DNA from: Candidatus Izemoplasmatales bacterium
Lineage (GTDB): Bacteria > Bacillota_I > Bacilli_A > Izemoplasmatales > Hujiaoplasmataceae
Direction of reading: 5' to 3'
Assembly: GCA_028691315.1 (NCBI GenBank)
Contig: JAQUZN010000009.1
Location: forward strand, 1 to 37,582
Length of the DNA stretch: 37,582 bases
This document shows, piece by piece, positions 1 through 8,023 of this stretch. A model generated the notes under the pieces. That model saw nothing but the letters and a program-made list of their open reading frames with translations. It made no database searches and was not told where the DNA came from. The position numbers were made by a program, and so were the translations under genes. Each line of letters starts with the position of its first letter. Within the stretch, counting starts at the first letter, position 1.

Positions 1-934
1 TAACTAGTCCAATAGCCATAATAGCAACCCCTGGAACAAAGAATCTATTCTTGTTGTGAGCTTTGATTTGTCGTCCGACAATGACACTGACAAATGAAGC
101 TAGTAACAAGATAATTCCTAATATAATGGCATATGCATCTATATTAAGAAAACGTTGTACATAAATAATAAAATAAGGCATATAAACTTGCACAGCGATG
201 TTAAACACAGCAAATCCGATTAGATAGATGTAAAGTTTCTTATGTTTAATTACTGTTTTTGGTTTGAACCCATAAACTAGTGTTTGCATATAACTTACTT
301 CTGATTTTTTTACATTAGATTCTTTAATTAAGAAGATACCTACAATACCACCAATACTAACAAGTCCACCAGAAATCATAAAAAATAATGGCCAATTATC
401 CTTCTGAACCATAATATCAAAACCACCAAAGATGATTAAGAGTGCCATTAAAGGTAATATAGCCATAACACCTTCAATCTTTCCTCTATTGTCTTCATTT
501 GTTACATCGGTAATCCAAGCATTGAATGCACCATCGTTTGCCATAGAGCCAAAAAATGTCATGATACAATCCATTATAATAACGACTACTACTGTTACTA
601 ATACTATGTTTGCACTATTAAATATTTTGGCCATGTTATCAACAGAAACGAAAGCAAATGATAATGTAACTAGTCCCCATAATATGTATCCAACAGACAT
701 GAATAATTTTCGTTTAGATACACGATCAGATAAAGCCCCCATGAAGATTGTCGTTAAGGTTGCGGTTATTGCACTAGCAGCAACCATTGAAGCAATTGCT
801 TTTGGATCTCCCGAGATTTTGTTGTATAAAAAGAGATTGAAATACATGTTTTCAATCATCCATGCTAATTGTCCAAAAAGTCCAAATAGTATTAAAGTTG
901 CCCAAATTCTTTTACCTACGTATTTTTTGTTCAT
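1..934 (-). CDS. MFS transporter (C-terminus beyond window edge)
   Basis: This is the first 311 codons of a major facilitator superfamily permease; the 3' end lies outside the window. It starts MNKKYVGKRIW at ATG 932-934, with AGGAG about 8 nt upstream. The protein shows alternating hydrophobic segments, and the loop between helices 2 and 3 carries GALSDRVSKRK, which is the MFS signature loop (G-x-x-x-D-R/K-x-G-R/K-like). A second acidic/basic loop follows (WITDVTNEDNRGKIEG). It should act in the cytoplasmic membrane as a secondary transporter. The substrate cannot be told, although this sequence style is common among sugar or organic-solute permeases. No partner gene is visible on this side; the next gene, a DtxR-type regulator, is about 590 bp away. 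I am confident of the family and have no basis for naming a substrate. Confidence 0.85.
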   Translation of the reverse strand, partial: MNKKYVGKRIWATLILFGLFGQLAWMIENMYFNLFLYNKISGDPKAIASMVAASAITATLTTIFMGALSDRVSKRKLFMSVGYILWGLVTLSFAFVSVDNMAKIFNSANIVLVTVVVVIIMDCIMTFFGSMANDGAFNAWITDVTNEDNRGKIEGVMAILPLMALLIIFGGFDIMVQKDNWPLFFMISGGLVSIGGIVGIFLIKESNVKKSEVSYMQTLVYGFKPKTVIKHKKLYIYLIGFAVFNIAVQVYMPYFIIYVQRFLNIDAYAIILGIILLLASFVSVIVGRQIKAHNKNRFFVPGVAIMAIGLV

Positions 935-979
935 TTTGTTTTCTCCTGCTTAGTATATTTTTTTTAAAAGATGTTTAAT

Positions 980-1008
980 TGTTTAAAAATATTTTTATCA
1001 TATGTCAA
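980..1008 (-). promoter_or_regulatory. Candidate promoter of the MFS gene
   Basis: On the minus strand TTGACA (1003-1008) is followed after 17 bp by TAAACA (980-985), about 45 bp before the MFS start. The -35 is perfect but the -10 is poor. An imperfect AACGTTTTGAAAATGTT inverted repeat lies just upstream (about 1010-1026) and could be an operator. Confidence 0.35.
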
Positions 1009-1524
1009 TAACGTTTTGAAAATGTTTTAAAAAGGCGATATGAAAATATTAAATAAAAAATCGATTAGTTTACAGAAAAAACCAGAAAATATTTAAGAGT
1101 AATTATTGAGAGAGATTTATTACAAGTTGAATAATATATTGAGTCCAATGTAATAGTAACAAGTAAATAGTATCTAGACTTAAAGATTAGACTTAATATG
1201 CATTAAACTAATCTTGTGACAAAATTTTCTAAATCAATTAAAAAAAATGAAATATTCGATTAAATCAACCGGTATAACAACTTTAGAATTAATAATAGTT
1301 TAGATTGTTTGTCTCCAGTAGACTATCATTTAAAAGGGTCTATGTCTGAATTATCCTAAAAAGGGTTGTCAAACCAGAATGAAGGAATTTGCTTTGATAG
1401 ATACAAAAAATACTTAATATTTAGTTTTTTATAGCAAGTGACTAAATTAACAGAGTTTGTTTATTTTGAGTTCAAAAAATTCGAATCTAAACATACCTCA
1501 AAACCAAATGAGAAAGAAAACAAA
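1009..1524. other. Intergenic stretch, no gene seen
   Basis: Very AT-rich DNA between the MFS gene and the DtxR-type gene. Short coding-like strings occur on the plus strand around 1310-1400, but all frames are broken by frequent stops and no family is recognisable. I see no RNA gene. It may be decayed coding sequence. Confidence 0.5.
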
Positions 1525-1914
1525 TTAAAATATTTCTTCTTTACAGTTTTCACGTATTTTATTTATATATTCTTTCATCGCAAGAAATGATTTTGAACTA
1601 AGTGCGTGTTCCAAATTACACGCATCATTAATCGCTGTTTGTTCATCAACGCCAATGTACATTAAAAAGTCAGAAAAAAATTTGTGCCTGTCATATATTT
1701 TTTGAGCTAGTTCGAGGCCATTACTCGTGAAAGTAATGTTGCCATTACCACAAACTTCTATATACCCCGCTTCTGCCAAAAGTTTTAAAGCACGGCTTAC
1801 GCTTGGCTTGGAATAATTCATTTCTTTTGCTACATCAATCGCTTTTACAATTTCTTGTCGTTCTTTTATCATCATAATACGCTCAAGGTAATCTTCTCCA
1901 GATTTATGTATCAT
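1525..1914 (-). CDS. DtxR/MntR-family metal-dependent transcriptional regulator
   Basis: 129 aa, the size of the short (MntR-like) DtxR proteins without the C-terminal SH3 domain. The N-terminus has the typical opening (GEDYLERIMMI) and a winged helix: VKAIDVAKEMNYSKPSVSRALKLLAEAGYIEV, with the recognition helix at SKPSVSRALKLL. A dimerisation/metal-binding region follows, with a conserved H (RHKFFSDFL), a C and the E/H pair in CNLEHALS, which are typical metal ligands. AAGGAGTTGA lies 7 nt before the ATG. It is divergent from feoA, and an 18-bp palindrome lies in the shared promoter region, so it most likely represses the feo operon when Fe2+ (or Mn2+) is sufficient. The metal itself cannot be decided from sequence. 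Confidence 0.88.
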   Translation of the reverse strand: MIHKSGEDYLERIMMIKERQEIVKAIDVAKEMNYSKPSVSRALKLLAEAGYIEVCGNGNITFTSNGLELAQKIYDRHKFFSDFLMYIGVDEQTAINDACNLEHALSSKSFLAMKEYINKIRENCKEEIF

Positions 1915-1971
1915 TAGTTAATCAACTCCTTTTAATAGATTATATCACAAATTTGTTTTTTAAATAATCAC

Positions 1972-2000
1972 TTGACTTCTTTTATATCATGATTTATAAT
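1972..2000 (+). promoter_or_regulatory. feo operon promoter
   Basis: TTGACT (1972-1977), 17 bp spacer, TATAAT (1995-2000). This is a near-consensus sigma-A promoter. The expected start of transcription (about 2007) falls on the first base of the palindrome at 2007-2024, so repressor binding there would block initiation. Confidence 0.85.
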
Positions 2001-2006
2001 TACATA

Positions 2007-2024
2007 AGTTAGCATATGCTAACT
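2007..2024. promoter_or_regulatory. Probable DtxR-type operator 1
   Basis: A perfect 18-bp palindrome, AGTTAGCATATGCTAACT, directly after the -10 box. Its TTAG...CTAA arms resemble the operators of DtxR/MntR/SirR regulators. The same arms recur ahead of feoB at 2550-2567, which supports a shared regulator. Confidence 0.85.
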
Positions 2025-2045
2025 GCCATCTAATGAGGTGAAAGA

Positions 2046-2363
2046 ATGACGATATTATCGCAACCGATTGGAAAAAAAAGAATTGTTTCTAAAGTCGATG
2101 GAAATGATTCTATCAAATTAAAAATACAAGATATGGGGATTGTGGTAGGTAATGATATTGTAATATTATCTTATATTGGTGACAGTATAATCGTTCTTGT
2201 AAAAGAATCGAAAATTGCACTTTCTAAAGAGGTTGCTTCAAGAATTTCTGTGGATTATTGTGATTTTCACGAGAAAGGAGATGAAGATAATGAATACTCT
2301 AGACAAAGCAATTCCCAACACAAACGTTGTCGTAAAGAGAATAGACGGAGAGCAAGCCACTAA
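2046..2363 (+). CDS. feoA: FeoA-like SH3 domain protein (first copy, with out-of-frame tail)
   Basis: 105 aa. Residues 1-75 form a FeoA-type domain: a LKIQDMGIVVGNDIVILSYIGD segment matches the family pattern R-L-x-D-M-G-ϕ-x-x-G. FeoA is a small cytoplasmic partner of the FeoB iron channel. GAGGTG lies 5 nt before the ATG. The oddity is the C-terminus: the last about 24 residues (from around NEYSRQ) are strongly basic and are read from the same DNA as the start of the second feoA, in another frame, so the genes overlap by 74 bp. A FeoA of normal length would stop near 2290. The tail probably arose by loss of the original stop codon and need not be functional. Confidence 0.85.
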   Translation: MTILSQPIGKKRIVSKVDGNDSIKLKIQDMGIVVGNDIVILSYIGDSIIVLVKESKIALSKEVASRISVDYCDFHEKGDEDNEYSRQSNSQHKRCRKENRRRASH

Positions 2364-2520
2364 AAGAAGGCTGATGGATATGGGAGTTCTTCCTGGAACC
2401 TTAATTTACGTTAGAAAAATCGCTCCGCTTGGAGACCCAATTGAAATTACTGTTAAAAAAAGTGAAATAACATTACGAAAGTGTGATGCAAAAAGCGTTT
2501 ATATAGAAACCATTGCCTAA
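2290..2520 (+). CDS. feoA: FeoA (second copy)
   Basis: 76 aa, the usual length of FeoA. It contains ATKRRLMDMGVLPGTLIYVRKIAPLGDPIEI, a full match to the FeoA pattern (R-L-x-x-M-G-ϕ-x-P-G, then a P-L-G-D-P-I turn). I chose the ATG at 2290 because AAGGAG (2275-2280) sits 9 nt upstream; an in-frame ATG at 2281 lies too close. It overlaps the first feoA by 74 bp and is followed by a 62-bp gap that carries a small hairpin (2515-2532) and the second palindromic operator before feoB. Two FeoA proteins with one FeoB is a common arrangement in low-GC anaerobes. It probably modulates the FeoB G domain or pore assembly. Confidence 0.92.
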   Translation: MNTLDKAIPNTNVVVKRIDGEQATKRRLMDMGVLPGTLIYVRKIAPLGDPIEITVKKSEITLRKCDAKSVYIETIA

Positions 2521-2549
2521 ATTTTTTTAGGCAAAAAAAATAATTATCC

Positions 2550-2567
2550 AGTTAGCGTCTGCTAACT
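2550..2567. promoter_or_regulatory. Probable DtxR-type operator 2, ahead of feoB
   Basis: AGTTAGCGTCTGCTAACT has the same 7-bp arms as operator 1 (AGTTAGC/GCTAACT) with a different 4-bp centre. It ends 4 bp before the feoB Shine-Dalgarno (AAGGAG 2571-2576). It could act as a roadblock or repress an internal feoB promoter. Confidence 0.75.
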
Positions 2568-2582
2568 AAAAAGGAGAATGAA

Positions 2583-4706
2583 ATGTCTATCAAAATTGTT
2601 TTAGCTGGAAATCCAAACAGCGGTAAGACAACGTTATTTAATAAACTTACTGGTACAAATCAGCACGTTGGTAATTGGCCCGGTGTCACTGTTGAAAAAA
2701 AAGTTGGACAACTCAAGTTACATAAAGATGTTGAGATTATTGATCTTCCCGGAATCTATTCGCTTTCGCCATATTCATTGGAGGAGGTCATTTCAAGAAA
2801 TTTTATTCTTTACGAAAAAATTGATTTAATTATCAATATTGTCGACGGTACAAATCTTGAAAGAAATCTATACTTATCAACTCAATTGATTGAAACTGGT
2901 ATTCCAGTTGTATTGGCAATCAACATGATTGATAAAGTTACAAAAAACGAAGACTTAATTAACTTACAAAGTCTAGAAAAATATTTCAATGTTCCTGTTG
3001 TCGGAATTTCTGCTTTGAAAGCAGAAGGCATCGATGAGTTAATCGATGCCTCAATGAAATTGATAATGAAAAAAACAAATATCAAACCAATACTTTGGTT
3101 TAGTGAAGATGTGGAAAAAGTAATAACACAAATTTCTGGTTTATTAGTTCACCTTGTAGATGAGAATAAAGTTCGTTGGTATTCAATCAAACTATTTGAA
3201 CAAGATCAGGTTATTTTAAATGAAAGCATCTTCGCAAAAGATGTTTCTAGAGAGGTAACCAAGATTATCAATGATTCATATCCGGGTGTAGACACCGAAA
3301 GTTTGATTGCTCAAGGAAGATATCATTTTATCGAAAAAGTAAATGAAAAGGTTTTTCAAGAAAATAAACTTAAAAAACAAAAAACGAGTTATAAAATCGA
3401 CAAGATATTAACGAATAAATGGTTGGCATTGCCAATTTTTGGTGTACTTATGTTTTTGATTTATTACTTGTCGATATCCTCAATTGGAGGGTTACTAACA
3501 GATTATGTTAATGATGTTATCTTTGGAAAAGGTGGGATACCTGATATTTTAAGAGGAGCACTAGATTCATTGAATGCTAGTCCTTTTCTGGAAGGATTAC
3601 TAATAGATGGAATTGTCGGTGGAGTTGGAGCTGTACTAGGATTCTTACCTCAAATGATTGTGTTATTCATTTTACTTGCTATTTTGGAGGAGTCCGGATA
3701 TATGGCAAGAATCGCCTTTATTCTAGATAGAATTTTTAGACGATTTGGGCTTTCAGGTCAATCATTTATTCCAATGCTAATATCAACTGGTTGTGCGATT
3801 CCAGGAATTATGGCATCTCGCACAATTAAAGATGAGCAGAGCAGAAAAATGACAATCATGACTACTTCATTTATGCCATGTGGAGCAAAACTTCCGATTA
3901 TTGCGCTGATAGCAGGAGCATTATTTAGTAATTCACCTATCCAATGGCTTATTGCTCCATCAGCATATTTTTTTGGGATTTTAGCGATTTTAATCTCTGG
4001 AATAGCCTTAAGAAAATTCAAAGCATTTGCAGGAGATCCGGCTCCTTTTATAATGGAACTTCCAGACTACAGTTTTCCAAGATTAAAAAGTATATGTTTT
4101 CAAGTGTGGAACAAGCTAAAATCATTCATTATCAAAGCCGGAACAGTAGTTCTCGCTGCAAGTATTGGAATCTGGTTTTTATCTGCATTTGATCTAAGTT
4201 TGAGAATGGTAGAAGATGTAGATTCATCAATACTGGCTAGTGTTGGAAAATTTATACAGATTATTTTTGCTCCACTTGGGTGGGGAAACTGGAAAGCTGC
4301 TGTTGCAACTTTCATGGGATTGGTAGCAAAAGAAAATGTTGTTGGAACATTTGGTGTATTGTATGGATTCGCTGAAGTGGGTGAAAATGGAGCTGAAATT
4401 TGGTCCTTTTTGACTAACGACTTTACTTCATTAAGTGCTTACTCATTTTTATTATTCAATCTTATATGTGCTCCTTGTTTTGCTGCAATTGGTGCTATTA
4501 GAAGAGAAATCGGAAGCGCAAAATGGACTTGGATCGCCGTTTTGTATCAAACACTTTTAGCGTATACACTAAGCCTTATTTTTTATCAAATAGGATTGTT
4601 ATTTACTGGAGCATTTACGGCTGGAACAATTGTAGGCATAATTGCATTAGGTATTTTAGTGTATTTGATTTTTATTAAGAAAAGACCTAAGCATAATGAG
4701 ATATAA
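2583..4706 (+). CDS. feoB: Ferrous iron transport protein FeoB
   Basis: 707 aa, usual length. Residues 1-170 are the cytoplasmic G domain: G1 GNPNSGKT (9-16), G3 DLPG (54-57), G4 NMID (114-117), and a G5-like SAL. A GDI-type linker follows, then the membrane part from about residue 280, with the two gate repeats (IPMLISTGCAIPGIMASR and the C-terminal APCFAAIGAIRREIG), which contain the conserved pore cysteines. It moves Fe2+ across the cytoplasmic membrane using GTP (or NTP) hydrolysis. AAGGAG lies 6 nt before the ATG. It is the third gene of the feo operon and is preceded by its own palindromic operator. No truncation or missing motif is seen. Confidence 0.97.
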   Translation: MSIKIVLAGNPNSGKTTLFNKLTGTNQHVGNWPGVTVEKKVGQLKLHKDVEIIDLPGIYSLSPYSLEEVISRNFILYEKIDLIINIVDGTNLERNLYLSTQLIETGIPVVLAINMIDKVTKNEDLINLQSLEKYFNVPVVGISALKAEGIDELIDASMKLIMKKTNIKPILWFSEDVEKVITQISGLLVHLVDENKVRWYSIKLFEQDQVILNESIFAKDVSREVTKIINDSYPGVDTESLIAQGRYHFIEKVNEKVFQENKLKKQKTSYKIDKILTNKWLALPIFGVLMFLIYYLSISSIGGLLTDYVNDVIFGKGGIPDILRGALDSLNASPFLEGLLIDGIVGGVGAVLGFLPQMIVLFILLAILEESGYMARIAFILDRIFRRFGLSGQSFIPMLISTGCAIPGIMASRTIKDEQSRKMTIMTTSFMPCGAKLPIIALIAGALFSNSPIQWLIAPSAYFFGILAILISGIALRKFKAFAGDPAPFIMELPDYSFPRLKSICFQVWNKLKSFIIKAGTVVLAASIGIWFLSAFDLSLRMVEDVDSSILASVGKFIQIIFAPLGWGNWKAAVATFMGLVAKENVVGTFGVLYGFAEVGENGAEIWSFLTNDFTSLSAYSFLLFNLICAPCFAAIGAIRREIGSAKWTWIAVLYQTLLAYTLSLIFYQIGLLFTGAFTAGTIVGIIALGILVYLIFIKKRPKHNEI

Positions 4707-4709
4707 TTT

Positions 4710-5546
4710 ATGAAAAAATTCGATGGAATAAGTGATACATTATTCGTTCCGTTGATTGGCCGAATATATGCTACCAAACATCACTTTTCGTTATTATATG
4801 ATAAATATGCAGTTGATTTAGAAAGTAAAATTGAATCACAAATGCTAAATCAAAATTGCATGAATGAATACACATTATTAGCTAGTGCAACAAGAAATCA
4901 TAATTTTGATCAGATTATCAATGACTTTATAATGAACTCAAAAGGGAAAAGTACCATAATCAATTTAGGAGCAGGGTTAGATACGACATGCTATCGAATA
5001 AAAAAAGGCGATATCGAATGGTTTGATGTAGATTTACCAAACGTTATTGAATATCGAAAATCGTTAATGGGTGAAAGCGACACGATTCATTTTGTTTCTG
5101 GATCTATCTTTGAACCAGAATGGATAAATCAAATTCAAGAGTACAAGCCTGAAACAGTTTTGGTTATAGCTTTAGGACTCTTTCATTACTTTAGTGAAAA
5201 TGAAGTTCTTAAGGTTATTAATGAAATGTTTAAAAAATTTGTAAATATTGACATCGTATTTGATACTGTTTCAAAAAGCGGATTGATAAGGAGTAATAAT
5301 TTAGTTTCCCAGATGGGCAACAAAAACGCCAAAATGTTTTTCTATGTTAACAATGAAAAGACTTTTGCAAATAAATTACTGAGTAAACCTATTTATATCC
5401 ATCATAAAGGATTTTACACTGATACACTCAAGTTGATTGGAAAAGATATAAAGAATAAGACCAGGTTATTTATGAAAATATCTGATTTATTTAATATGGT
5501 AAAGATTGTCCACTTAAGTAATAGAGATCATACTGGATTGGTATGA
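4710..5546 (+). CDS. Class I SAM-dependent methyltransferase, LCM/O-methyltransferase-like
   Basis: 278 aa. The sequence TIINLGAGLDTTCYRI is motif I of the leucine carboxyl methyltransferase-like family (COG3315-type O-methyltransferases), followed by the acidic loop WFDVDLPNVIEYRK that binds the ribose of SAM, and VIALGLFHYF as the later motif. It starts 3 bp after the feoB stop with no good Shine-Dalgarno, so translation is probably coupled to feoB. Its place as the last feo-operon gene suggests a role tied to iron supply, for example modification of a small chelator or metabolite, but the substrate is unknown. The family is often annotated with polyketide synthesis; nothing here supports that. 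Confidence 0.85.
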   Translation: MKKFDGISDTLFVPLIGRIYATKHHFSLLYDKYAVDLESKIESQMLNQNCMNEYTLLASATRNHNFDQIINDFIMNSKGKSTIINLGAGLDTTCYRIKKGDIEWFDVDLPNVIEYRKSLMGESDTIHFVSGSIFEPEWINQIQEYKPETVLVIALGLFHYFSENEVLKVINEMFKKFVNIDIVFDTVSKSGLIRSNNLVSQMGNKNAKMFFYVNNEKTFANKLLSKPIYIHHKGFYTDTLKLIGKDIKNKTRLFMKISDLFNMVKIVHLSNRDHTGLV

Positions 5547-5659
5547 AAGAAGATTACTGGCTAGATAACCAGTTCTATCTATAAAGAATTATAAGGTAAT
5601 AACAATAAATGCTAACTTAAAATGATTCTCTATGCAATGCAATAGTTATATGGAATGAA

Positions 5660-5706
5660 GGTAAGCATGTAGCCATCAAGGATGAATTCAAGGCGGCATG
5701 CTTACC
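5660..5706. repeat. 10-bp inverted repeat downstream of the feo operon
   Basis: GGTAAGCATG (5660-5669) and CATGCTTACC (5697-5706) are perfect complements around a 27-base loop. No T-run follows, so it is not a standard terminator. The role is unknown; it could be an RNA stem in the 3' end of the feo transcript or the leader of the next operon. Confidence 0.5.
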
Positions 5707-5762
5707 TATGATATGTAAACCAAATAGAATTCGACAATTTACATATAAAAGTCATAAAAATG

Positions 5763-5790
5763 ACCATCAATTTTTGATGGTTCTTCTTCT
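5763..5790 (+). terminator. Rho-independent terminator after the feo operon
   Basis: ACCATCAA / TTGATGGT stem (8 bp) around a 3-base loop, followed by the pyrimidine run TTCTTCTTCT. It lies between the methyltransferase gene and the next plus-strand operon. Confidence 0.7.
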
Positions 5791-5814
5791 ATAAATGGTC
5801 TACTGTCAAAAATT

Positions 5815-5851
5815 CTGTATACAGTCCATTTGAAAATGATTCACATGTGAA
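5815..5851. promoter_or_regulatory. Two palindromes upstream of the DUF454/ABC operon
   Basis: CTGTATACAG (5815-5824) and TTCACATGTGAA (5840-5851) are perfect palindromes 15 bp apart, about 55-80 bp before the first start codon of the operon. They are candidate repressor or activator sites. The regulator is not known. Confidence 0.45.
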
Positions 5852-5904
5852 ATTTTGATATTTCCAAAAACAATAAGATGTTTTCTCACTTCAGGAGGTA
5901 TTAC

Positions 5905-6312
5905 GTGAAAAAAACAGCAAGGTTTTTTTTATTACCCATTGGACTTCTTTTTTTTATTTTAGGTACTGTTGGCATTTTTTTACCTATTCTACCAACAACA
6001 CCCTTTTATTTACTATCGATATATTTTGTATCAAGAAGTTCCAATAAAGTAACACAATGGATTCAATCTAGACATTTTTATAAAACACATGTAAGAGCCT
6101 TTCAGGAAAATAAGACTATGACAATAAGTCATAAAATAAAACTGATTGTGTCATTAACTTTTGTTTTTGGTCTCGCTTTCTATTTTAGCAATCATTTACA
6201 CTTAAGAATCATATTAACTGCCATTTGGTTTGTTCATGTCATTTATTTCACAATCTTCGTTAAAAATCCAAAAAAATTGAGGTGTAATTGTGCTAAACAA
6301 GAAGACATTTAA
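5905..6312 (+). CDS. DUF454 (YbaN-type) small membrane protein
   Basis: 135 aa from the GTG at 5905, chosen because AGGAGGT lies 5 nt upstream; an ATG at 5878 is in frame but has no ribosome site. The sequence matches DUF454/YbaN: a first membrane segment (FFLLPIGLLFFILGTVGIFLPILPTTPFYLL-like, with the family's LP-x-L-P-T-T-P-F motif), a short basic loop, WIQSRHFY, and two more hydrophobic segments ending in a C-N-C tail. It is an integral membrane protein of unknown function. It overlaps the following ABC gene by 23 bp, so the two are translated together. DUF454 genes are often found next to CydDC-type exporters, which suggests an accessory role. Confidence 0.85.
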   Translation: MKKTARFFLLPIGLLFFILGTVGIFLPILPTTPFYLLSIYFVSRSSNKVTQWIQSRHFYKTHVRAFQENKTMTISHKIKLIVSLTFVFGLAFYFSNHLHLRIILTAIWFVHVIYFTIFVKNPKKLRCNCAKQEDI

Positions 6313-8023
6313 CCTTATTAAGGGAAATAAAGAAAGAATATATAGACAAGCTTTTTTCCAATGGCTATCACTAATCTTTAATGTATTTATTCTATTATCT
6401 TTGACATATCTATTTTATGTTGTTATAAATGACTTGCATAATCCAACAAATCTTTTTTTCTTACCGTTGTTATCATTATGCATTCTAGTTCGAATCCTCT
6501 TAAATAAAAAAGCAAACAAAATATCTGCTGAAATTGCTGTTCAAACTAAAATTGATTTAAGAAATCGTGTTTTTCGCAAAGTTAGTCGCATGAGCCAAGA
6601 AGATCTTAATCAATTTGGTCAAGCAGAACTCACTCAACTATCAATGGATGGTATTGAACAGTTAGAGTTATATTACTCCATTTTTCTTCCTCAATTGATT
6701 TTTGGGGTTACTGCACCTTTGACACTATTTATATTAATATCCTTTATTTATTTACCTATGGCACTTGTTCTATTATTAAGCGTTCCATTAATACCGTTAC
6801 TCATCTTGTTTGCAAATAAACAAGCAAGAAAAAAGCTTCCTAAATATTGGAATTCATATACAAACTTAGGAAATATCTTTTATGATAATCTAAAAGGGTT
6901 GACGGTCTTAAAACAGTATCTTGCAGATGATAAAACACATCTTTTAATGAATGAAAAAGCAGACGATTTTAGAATCGAGACCATGCGCGTACTAAAAATG
7001 CAATTGAACTCGATTACAATTATGGATCTAGTAGCCTATGGTGGTGCTGCAGTTTCTATTTTATTGGGAGTTAATGCTGCCATTCATGATATGCTTAACG
7101 CTTATGTAGCGATTTTTTTAGTTCTAATCGCTGCTGAATTTTTCCTGCCACTTCGTTCACTTGGCAGTACTTTTCATATTGCAACGAATGGATTAATGGC
7201 ATTAAGAAAAATCTTCTCTATTTTAGAACTTCCAGAAACTAATACAGATGAAACTGAGGTAAATGTTATTTTACCTATTACATTCAATCATGTCTCTTTT
7301 TATTATGAAAAAGATAAGAACGTTTTAAAGGATATTTCCCTTATGTTACCAAAAAAAGGATTAGTTGCAATCGTTGGAAAATCGGGTAGCGGAAAAAGCA
7401 CATTAGGCATGTTGTTGACTAAAAGATATGAAACTAAAACTGGAAATATTCTATTAAATGATATAAATATCAATCAAATAAGTTCCATCTCTATATTTAA
7501 TCATATAGCCGTCCTAAATCAAGAGAATTATTGTTTTAAAGGTACCATAAGAGATAACTTATTACTTGGAAATAATGGTCTTTCTGATTTTGAGTTAACC
7601 AACGCTCTTTATCGTGCGGGATTAAAATCATTTATGGATAATATAGAAAATGGCTTGGACTATCTCCTTAACGAGAGCGGAAATAATATATCTGGTGGAG
7701 AAAAACAAAGATTATTTCTTGCGAGAATGCTCTTGCACCCTTATTCAGTTTATCTGTTTGATGAGGTCACTTCAAGTGTAGATCGACAAACTGAAGAATT
7801 GATGATGGAAACCATACAATTACTTTCGAAGGAATGCCTTGTAATCATGATTACACATCGTTTGAAACAAGCACTGCTTTCTAATTTAGTTGTTTTCATA
7901 AATAATGGTATGATTGAAACATTAGGAACTCATCAAGAAGTTCTAAACAATATAAATTACCAAAAAATGTTTGACACACAAATGGACCTCGAAGCTTTGT
8001 TTCAAAGAGGTGATAGTAGATGA
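6290..8023 (+). CDS. CydD-type ABC transporter, permease plus ATPase half
   Basis: 577 aa, starting at GTG 6290 with GAGGTG 6 nt upstream. The N-terminal about 310 residues form a six-helix ABC exporter domain. The C-terminal ATPase domain has Walker A VGKSGSGKST, signature NISGGEKQR, Walker B YLFDEVTSSVD with the catalytic Glu, and the H-loop ITHR. The layout fits the CydD subfamily (COG4988), whose heterodimers with CydC move thiols or haem across the membrane in relation to cytochrome bd. No cyd oxidase genes are nearby, so the substrate here is open. It overlaps the next gene by 4 bp (ATGA), as expected for two halves of one transporter. Confidence 0.88.
   Translation: MLNKKTFNLIKGNKERIYRQAFFQWLSLIFNVFILLSLTYLFYVVINDLHNPTNLFFLPLLSLCILVRILLNKKANKISAEIAVQTKIDLRNRVFRKVSRMSQEDLNQFGQAELTQLSMDGIEQLELYYSIFLPQLIFGVTAPLTLFILISFIYLPMALVLLLSVPLIPLLILFANKQARKKLPKYWNSYTNLGNIFYDNLKGLTVLKQYLADDKTHLLMNEKADDFRIETMRVLKMQLNSITIMDLVAYGGAAVSILLGVNAAIHDMLNAYVAIFLVLIAAEFFLPLRSLGSTFHIATNGLMALRKIFSILELPETNTDETEVNVILPITFNHVSFYYEKDKNVLKDISLMLPKKGLVAIVGKSGSGKSTLGMLLTKRYETKTGNILLNDININQISSISIFNHIAVLNQENYCFKGTIRDNLLLGNNGLSDFELTNALYRAGLKSFMDNIENGLDYLLNESGNNISGGEKQRLFLARMLLHPYSVYLFDEVTSSVDRQTEELMMETIQLLSKECLVIMITHRLKQALLSNLVVFINNGMIETLGTHQEVLNNINYQKMFDTQMDLEALFQRGDSR

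Noticed and set aside
432-953. A plus-strand open frame of 173 codons
   Set aside because: It is antisense to the MFS transporter, has no ribosome site, and its hydrophobic protein only mirrors the membrane helices on the other strand.
2515-2532. GCCTAAA-TTTT-TTTAGGC as a terminator between feoA2 and feoB
   Set aside because: The stem is AT-rich and is followed by A residues, not T, on the coding strand. It may be a weak RNA structure but is unlikely to stop transcription.
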